Origin: Pontibacterium sp964228735
GTDB taxonomy: Bacteria > Pseudomonadota > Gammaproteobacteria > Pseudomonadales > Balneatricaceae
Direction: 5' to 3'
NCBI RefSeq assembly: GCF_964228735.1
Contig: NZ_CAXRBQ010000032.1
Location: forward strand, 1-64,000
DNA: 64,000 nucleotides
Part shown: positions 58,919 to 64,000 of the stretch, in pieces
Layout of the letters: every line of letters starts with the position of its first letter
Numbering within the stretch: position 1 is the stretch's first letter
Made by a program: the position numbers and the translations under genes
Notes under the pieces: generated by a model
Told to the model about the DNA's origin: nothing
Databases searched by the model: none
Seen by the model: the letters and a program-made list of their open reading frames with translations, nothing else

Positions 58919-60520
58919 GTGCTCTTAGTTGGTAATCAAAATAGTCTGAGAAAACAGTTACTGACGTTTCTGGGCGTCTCTATTGCGCTGCTGTCACTGA
59001 CCAGCTCGATTGTGGCTGCATGGATCGCTGTTAATCAGTCTCGTCAGGTATTGGAACATCACTCATTGCAGATCGCCGGTAACCTGGCACACCAGAGCCT
59101 GCTCTCGTTGATCACCGAAAGCAAGGAGAACGCCGAACCTGCGCTGGATCAGGCGATGGCATTCAACGACGTCTCTGGTGTGGCGATCTTCACCGAACGT
59201 ATGTCCCTGTTGCAGCAGCGGGGCGAGATCGACTGGCAGTCGGATAACCTGCCGGTCTGGTTTGCCGAAGAGCAACCAACCCTGGCAGCCGACCGGGCGG
59301 ATCACTGGATCATTACTGCCCCGGTGTACTTGCAGGAAGAGCAAGGCGATTACGCTGAGTTTGAGCTGGCAGGCGATAAAGAGCAGCTGCTTGGGTACGT
59401 GATGATCAACGTATCCAAGGATTCCCTGCAATCGCTGACCACCAACCTGTTTAGCTACAACCTGATGATCGGCTTAGGCTTCGCGACTTTGCTGCTGTGG
59501 TTGCAGAACGCCGGTCTCAAGCGGATTACCCGACCGTTGCTGAACCTCTCGCAGAGTATGAACGAAGCGCGCTCCTCTGGTGAGCACAACTACGCCAAAG
59601 TTGAGGGGCCGATGGAGGTGCGTCAGATCGCGGAAAGTTACAACGCGATGATGCAGGTGCTGGAGCAGCAGGAAGACAAACTGGTGAAACTCAACAGCGG
59701 TCTGGAGACCGAGGTGGAGATTCGTACCAAGGAGCTGACCCATGCCCGTGATACGGCACTGGTGGCGGTGCGTACCCAGTCGGAGTTTCTGGCCAATATC
59801 AGTCACGAACTGCGCACGCCGCTGCAGGCCACCATGGGTTACATCGAGCTGGTGATTGAGGAGCTCGAAGATGAAGCGATGGACGAACCGGTGGAAGACC
59901 TGCGCGAAGCAATGCGTGCATCTACTCGTTTGTTGGCGCTGATCAACATGATTCTGGACCTAGCCAAATGTGAGTCGGGCAAGATGGAGTTGATGCCACA
60001 GGAGATCAGCCTGCACAGTCTGACCCAGGAGACCGAGGCGGTGATCCGGCCGTTGGCATCCAAGAAACAAAATACCTTCAAGGTCTATCTGCCGGAGGAA
60101 GATCCGGTATTGCAGGTGGACAAGGAAAAAGCACAGCAGGTGTTGCTGAACCTGCTCTCCAATGCCTGCAAGTTCACCGAAAAAGGTACCGTCCTGCTGT
60201 CAGCATCGGTGGATGACGGGTTCGTGGTCTGGCAGGTATCGGATACCGGCATCGGTATTCCGAAGAACCAGCAGAATATGATCTTTGACAAGTTCCGTCA
60301 GATCGATGGCAGTGTGAAGCGTAAGTACGGCGGCACCGGTCTCGGATTGGCAATATCCAAGCATTTTACCGAGATGATGGGTGGTGCGCTCGACGTATTC
60401 AGCGAAACCGGACAGGGCACCACCTTCGTCTTCAAACTGCCACTGACAGCACCGGCAGATCCTGTATCGCAGAATCTGCTATCCAAGAATTCAAGCAGTA
60501 CAGACCTGGAAAAACTATGA
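58919..60520 (+). CDS. Membrane sensor histidine kinase
   Basis: A 533-residue kinase starting at GTG. Two membrane helices (about 15-38 and 180-200) flank a periplasmic sensor of about 140 residues. A HAMP-like segment (about 200-255), a coiled coil, HisKA (His in ANISHELRTPLQATMGYIE) and HATPase_c (LLNLLSNACKFTE, DTGIGIPKNQ, GGTGLGLAISKHF) follow. No receiver or partner regulator is encoded in the window. Its end overlaps the TonB-receptor start by 4 bp. With the binding protein upstream it forms a sensory unit. Confidence 0.9.
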   Translation: MLLVGNQNSLRKQLLTFLGVSIALLSLTSSIVAAWIAVNQSRQVLEHHSLQIAGNLAHQSLLSLITESKENAEPALDQAMAFNDVSGVAIFTERMSLLQQRGEIDWQSDNLPVWFAEEQPTLAADRADHWIITAPVYLQEEQGDYAEFELAGDKEQLLGYVMINVSKDSLQSLTTNLFSYNLMIGLGFATLLLWLQNAGLKRITRPLLNLSQSMNEARSSGEHNYAKVEGPMEVRQIAESYNAMMQVLEQQEDKLVKLNSGLETEVEIRTKELTHARDTALVAVRTQSEFLANISHELRTPLQATMGYIELVIEELEDEAMDEPVEDLREAMRASTRLLALINMILDLAKCESGKMELMPQEISLHSLTQETEAVIRPLASKKQNTFKVYLPEEDPVLQVDKEKAQQVLLNLLSNACKFTEKGTVLLSASVDDGFVVWQVSDTGIGIPKNQQNMIFDKFRQIDGSVKRKYGGTGLGLAISKHFTEMMGGALDVFSETGQGTTFVFKLPLTAPADPVSQNLLSKNSSSTDLEKL

Positions 60521-62640
60521 TGAATAAGTTCTCTTTTCTGGCTCTGACCTCAACTATCTGGACCGCAGCAGTGATGGCTGCCGGGGATAATCAGTTCACG
60601 GATGGCGACGAGTTTGCAGATTTCTACGGTCAGGATGAGCTTGTAAGCATTGCGACAGGCACCAGCACACCGATCAGCAAGGCTCCCTCGGTGGCCAGCG
60701 TCATCTCCGCTGAGCAGATCGAAGCGATGGGCGCGACCCATCTCGACGAAGTTCTGGAGAGAATCCCAGGCTTGCACGTTATGCCGTCAGATCTGAACCG
60801 CCTTGATCCGGTGTATTCGATTCGTGGTATTCAAACCGGATTTAACCCGCAGATTCTGGTGCTGATGAACGGTGCTGAAGTGAAGGACTATCTGAATGGT
60901 GGACTGCCATTTACCTTCCAGATGCCACTGAGCAATATCAGTCGAATCGAGGTAATTCGTGGTCCCGGTTCTGCCGTATACGGTGCCGATGCCTACAGTG
61001 GGGTGATCAACATTATCACCAAAACCGCGGCTGAAAATGAAGCCGGCGCCGCTGGCGTTCGCGTCGGCAGCTTTCAGAGTCGTGATGTATGGGTGCAAAA
61101 GGGTTATCAGACCGAGAATTTCACGATCTCATTTTCCCTGGAGAATCAGCGGTCCGATGGTGATGATGGTCGTATCGTAACGGCCGATGCGCAGACCACG
61201 TGGGATAACCTGAACGGCACAAATGCTTCGCTGGCACCAGGTGCTTTGAGCACACACTACGATGTCACCAATATGCATCTGGATTTCAGTACCGGCAATT
61301 GGTCTTTGCAAAACTGGTTCTGGCAGCAGGATCAAGGCGGCCTCGGCCAGGGTGGTGCGCAGGCACTGGATAATCGTGGCTACCAGGACGCGACCCAGCT
61401 GCTCAGCCACCTGAACTATGACCGTGATCTCAGCGATGCTTTAAAACTGGAAGCAGATCTGTCCTACCAGCGTAGCGAAAGTGACTCCCTGTTCTATCTG
61501 TTTCCAGCGGGCAGTACTTTGAGAATTGGCAGTGACGGTAATATCTCCACAACCGGCAATCTGGTGACCTTTCCGGATGGATATATCGGTAACCCACAAG
61601 TTGTCTCCGAGAATGTAAGCGCCGAGCTGACCACGCTCTATAACGGTTTTCAGGACCATTCGCTGAGATTATCCACAGGCTGGTCTGAGAGTCGTGTTGA
61701 AGCCGAGGAGCACAAAAACTACGGGCCGGGTGTTATCGATGGCACTTCCTCGCCGGTTGATGGCACTCTGACTAATGTAACCGGTACCGATGATATTTTC
61801 CTGCAGGATCAGACACGTGAGTCGTACTTTGTGTCGGCGCAGGATCAGTGGCAGCTGAACAACGACTGGTCCTTCACAGCAGGTATTCGTTGGGACCACT
61901 TTGAAGATTTTGGTAATGCAACAACCCCACGATTGGCGCTTGTATGGGAACCACTTCATAACCTGACCACCAAGCTGCTGTACGGCGAAGCGTTTCGTGC
62001 GCCATCCTTTGCTGAGCTCTACTTTCAGAACAACCCGTCTGCTTTGGGTAATCCAAACCTGAAACCGGAAGAGATTAAAACCTGGGAACTGGCGTTCGAC
62101 TACCGGCCAAACTTTGAAACGGGTGTGAAGCTAAGTCTGTTCAACTATGAAGCAACCGATCTCATTGCGATTGTTGCGCAGGGCAGTACCCGTCAATATC
62201 AGAATGCACGTAATCAGGATGGCTACGGTCTCGAATTAGAACTGGACTGGGATGCTACCGAAGCCCTGAATCTGAATGCCTCCTATGCATGGCAGCACTC
62301 CGAGGATGCTGATACCGGCGCAGATGTTGCGGACGCCCCAGAGCATACGACGTACCTGGATATCAACTACCGCTTCAACCGGGATTGGCGAGGTTCGTTG
62401 CAGCACTACTGGGTGGGTTCACGCAGTCGTGCAGAGGGTGATAGCCGCACCGATATCGATGACTATCACTGGGTGAACGCTCGCCTGACACGCAGTTTTA
62501 ACCATGATCGCCTGAAGCTCTCGATCATCGCTAAAAACCTGTTCGACACCGATGCCCGCGAGCCATCCAGCGCGCTGATTGCAAACGATTATCCGCTGGA
62601 AGGCCGCAGTATCTGGGGCGAGATAAAGTACAGCTTCTGA
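60517..62640 (+). CDS. TonB-dependent outer membrane receptor
   Basis: A 707-residue outer-membrane protein: signal peptide (1-22), N-terminal DFYGQDELVSIATGT segment (TonB-box region), plug domain (about 50-165; SVISAEQIEAMGATHLDEVLERIPGLHV and RIEVIRGPGSAVYGADAYSGVINIIT) and a 22-strand barrel ending in the aromatic IKYSF. The plug type (ATGTSTPISKAPSVASVISAE) is one I associate with receptors encoded next to periplasmic binding proteins and signalling kinases. Its start overlaps the kinase gene. The ligand is unknown; a siderophore, sugar or peptide is possible. Confidence 0.92.
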   Translation: MMNKFSFLALTSTIWTAAVMAAGDNQFTDGDEFADFYGQDELVSIATGTSTPISKAPSVASVISAEQIEAMGATHLDEVLERIPGLHVMPSDLNRLDPVYSIRGIQTGFNPQILVLMNGAEVKDYLNGGLPFTFQMPLSNISRIEVIRGPGSAVYGADAYSGVINIITKTAAENEAGAAGVRVGSFQSRDVWVQKGYQTENFTISFSLENQRSDGDDGRIVTADAQTTWDNLNGTNASLAPGALSTHYDVTNMHLDFSTGNWSLQNWFWQQDQGGLGQGGAQALDNRGYQDATQLLSHLNYDRDLSDALKLEADLSYQRSESDSLFYLFPAGSTLRIGSDGNISTTGNLVTFPDGYIGNPQVVSENVSAELTTLYNGFQDHSLRLSTGWSESRVEAEEHKNYGPGVIDGTSSPVDGTLTNVTGTDDIFLQDQTRESYFVSAQDQWQLNNDWSFTAGIRWDHFEDFGNATTPRLALVWEPLHNLTTKLLYGEAFRAPSFAELYFQNNPSALGNPNLKPEEIKTWELAFDYRPNFETGVKLSLFNYEATDLIAIVAQGSTRQYQNARNQDGYGLELELDWDATEALNLNASYAWQHSEDADTGADVADAPEHTTYLDINYRFNRDWRGSLQHYWVGSRSRAEGDSRTDIDDYHWVNARLTRSFNHDRLKLSIIAKNLFDTDAREPSSALIANDYPLEGRSIWGEIKYSF

Positions 62641-62678
62641 GTAGATAGAAGCAGCTGAACAAGGAGAGACCCGCCGGT

Positions 62679-63494
62679 ATGGCCAAGGTTGATGTAAAGC
62701 GCCGTGACGATCAGTTCTCTGACAAGGTTGAAACGGCAATCTGGAAAGAAAAACCTTCCCTGAGCAATCCGTTTCATGCCGAAGACATCCGCTGCTTTGG
62801 TTATGACCATCTGGCTCTGGTGAATAAAAAAAGCTTTGCGGAGGTCTTTTTTCTGCTGTTTCGCGGTGAATTGCCGGATGATACGCAGAAAACGTTGTTC
62901 GAATCACTGCTGATCAGTGTGATTCATCCCGGTCCGCGGCATGTCGCCGCGCGTGCTGCAATGAACGCTGCGGTCAGCAAGACCCATGTCAGCCATATTT
63001 TACCGTTATCGATGAATGTGATGGCGGGGGAGTGGCAGGGCAGCCGGGAAGTGTTCCAGGCGATGAAATTTCTGTCTAGAAATCTCCAGAGTACGCCCGA
63101 AGGTTGCGCCCGGGACAGATTATCGGCCCTGTCCGATACCGACCAGGAAGGTGACCTGTGCGTAGCACCAGGCTTTGGATCAAGTTATGGCACCGCTGAC
63201 ACTTATGCGCAAAAACTGGCTGACAATCTTTTCGCACACTGTGTGGCAGGTGAGAGTCTGCAGTGGGCGCGTCAGTTCGTGGCCTGCATCGAAGAATCCG
63301 GTGCTGGTTGGCGCGTAACCGGATTATTTGCGGCAGCGCTCTGTGATCTGGGCTTTACGCCGTATCAGGGGGAGCTGTTGTATCAAATTGCCACTGCGCC
63401 GGGTATTGCTGCGCAGGCCGCAGAAAAGTCTGATCAGCCTATCACCGCCATGCCGTTCGTTTCCGATCAAAATTACACAATCGAGGGGGAGTGA
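62679..63494 (+). CDS. Citrate-synthase-like protein 1 (active-site residues degenerate)
   Basis: A 271-residue protein resembling a single citrate synthase/citryl-CoA lyase domain: RCFGYDHLALVNKKSFAEVFFLLFRGELP, VIHPGPRHVAARAAM, and the late PGFG segment with AAALCDLGF and APGIAAQ. The two histidines normally essential (in LHGGA and PGFGH) are replaced: EWQGSRE at one and PGFGSSYGTAD at the other, and the AHxxE His is AAQAAE. It is probably not an ordinary citrate synthase. It lies 38 bp after the receptor gene and 3 bp before a second CS-like gene, in one operon. Confidence 0.75.
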   Translation: MAKVDVKRRDDQFSDKVETAIWKEKPSLSNPFHAEDIRCFGYDHLALVNKKSFAEVFFLLFRGELPDDTQKTLFESLLISVIHPGPRHVAARAAMNAAVSKTHVSHILPLSMNVMAGEWQGSREVFQAMKFLSRNLQSTPEGCARDRLSALSDTDQEGDLCVAPGFGSSYGTADTYAQKLADNLFAHCVAGESLQWARQFVACIEESGAGWRVTGLFAAALCDLGFTPYQGELLYQIATAPGIAAQAAEKSDQPITAMPFVSDQNYTIEGE

Positions 63495-63497
63495 GTT

Positions 63498-64000
63498 ATG
63501 TCACAGGATGTTACTGATACCCCTTACGCCCTTTGGGAAGAGAATCGTAACCGTATCGTAAGCCGTCAGGGTGGTTGGGTGATCGGTAAGGGTGTCTTTA
63601 ACCACGGCTTTTCCATGATGGATGATCTGGTGGGTGAGATAACCTACTTTCAACAGATCTTCCTGAACCTTACAGGCAAGTTGCCGGATAAACGTTTGGG
63701 CGATTGGCTGGAGGCGGGTTTTATCTGCTTTAGCTGGCCCGATGCCCGCATCTGGTGTAACCACATGGCCGCCCTGTCCGGCACTTCCCGCGGCGCAATT
63801 GTATCTGGTGTCAGCTCAGGAATTATGGCGGCTGACTCATTGATGTATGCCACCGGGGTTATGGTGCGCTGCCATGACTTTATCGCTATAGCGCTGAAAG
63901 AGAAGCGTGCTGGGGCAACTGTTGAGGAGATCGTAAAACGTCACCTCTCTGCCAAGAACGAATTGCCGGGATACGCACGTCCGATCGCTAAAGGTGATGA
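63498..64000 (+). CDS. Citrate-synthase-like protein 2 (runs off the window)
   Basis: The first 167 residues of a second member of the same family, starting MSQDVTDTPYALWEENRN three bases after the upstream stop. It contains WVIGKGVFNHGFSMMDDLVG, FLNLTGKLPDKRLGDWLEAGFI and MAALSGTSRGAIVSGVSSGIM, aligning with citryl-CoA lyase-like N-terminal halves. No LHGGA-type catalytic His is visible in the part present. The C-terminus lies outside the window. Tandem pairing with protein 1 suggests a heteromer. Confidence 0.75.
   Translation, partial: MSQDVTDTPYALWEENRNRIVSRQGGWVIGKGVFNHGFSMMDDLVGEITYFQQIFLNLTGKLPDKRLGDWLEAGFICFSWPDARIWCNHMAALSGTSRGAIVSGVSSGIMAADSLMYATGVMVRCHDFIAIALKEKRAGATVEEIVKRHLSAKNELPGYARPIAKGD

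Overview
The window is typical chromosomal DNA of a marine, heterotrophic gammaproteobacterium. Moderate GC, NhaB and NhaD sodium/proton antiporters, TRAP and SDF carriers, PHA-type acyl-CoA genes, many c-di-GMP proteins and an rnr/tRNA-Leu border all fit an Oceanospirillales-like organism (a Marinobacterium/Neptunomonas/Amphritea-type lineage). That placement rests on gene content only. No integrase, transposase, phage or CRISPR array is visible. The mobile-like content is small: an inverted REP doublet, a roughly 148-bp palindromic repeat and a roughly 480-bp non-coding element.

Layout. 1-9.4 kb: RNase R N-terminus, tRNA-Leu(CAG), a DUF3179 protein, a 39-aa membrane peptide, a VanZ-like protein, a two-sensor-domain diguanylate cyclase, a 14-repeat probably secreted protein, and RhlE. 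9.5-17.6 kb: an acidic amino acid module with SDF symporter, aspartase, sigma-54 response regulator, histidine kinase, LysR regulator and divergent aspartate racemase. A near-consensus -24/-12 promoter and GGTTATAACC-type palindromes precede aspA. 17.7-26.8 kb: NhaD, then acyl-CoA metabolism (PhaB, malonyl-CoA decarboxylase, MaoC hydratase, isochorismatase-like hydrolase, acyl-CoA ligase) and a FixL/FixJ-like pair. 26.8-33.9 kb: amine or D-amino-acid use (DadA-like dehydrogenase, TRAP DctPQM, RidA, LysR) and an EamA exporter. 33.9-43.8 kb: NadE, NhaB, a CBS4-PAS-GGDEF-EAL protein, a winged-helix regulator, a DUF6882 protein, and glutathione-dependent formaldehyde detoxification with a LysR regulator.

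44.4-54.1 kb holds a continuous minus-strand operon: an alkaline-phosphatase-superfamily phosphodiesterase, a HAD phosphatase, a complete Opp-type ABC importer and a LysR regulator. A ureidoglycolate-lyase-like gene lies downstream. The plan resembles agrocinopine (acc) catabolism and suggests import and cytosolic cleavage of a phosphodiester solute.

54.6-64 kb holds a bacteriohemerythrin-NIT-HAMP-GGDEF receptor, a stand-alone hemerythrin protein, and a five-gene plus-strand operon running off the window: ABC-type binding protein, histidine kinase, TonB-dependent receptor and two tandem citrate-synthase-like proteins that appear to lack catalytic histidines. This operon and the phosphodiester operon are the best candidates for undescribed systems.
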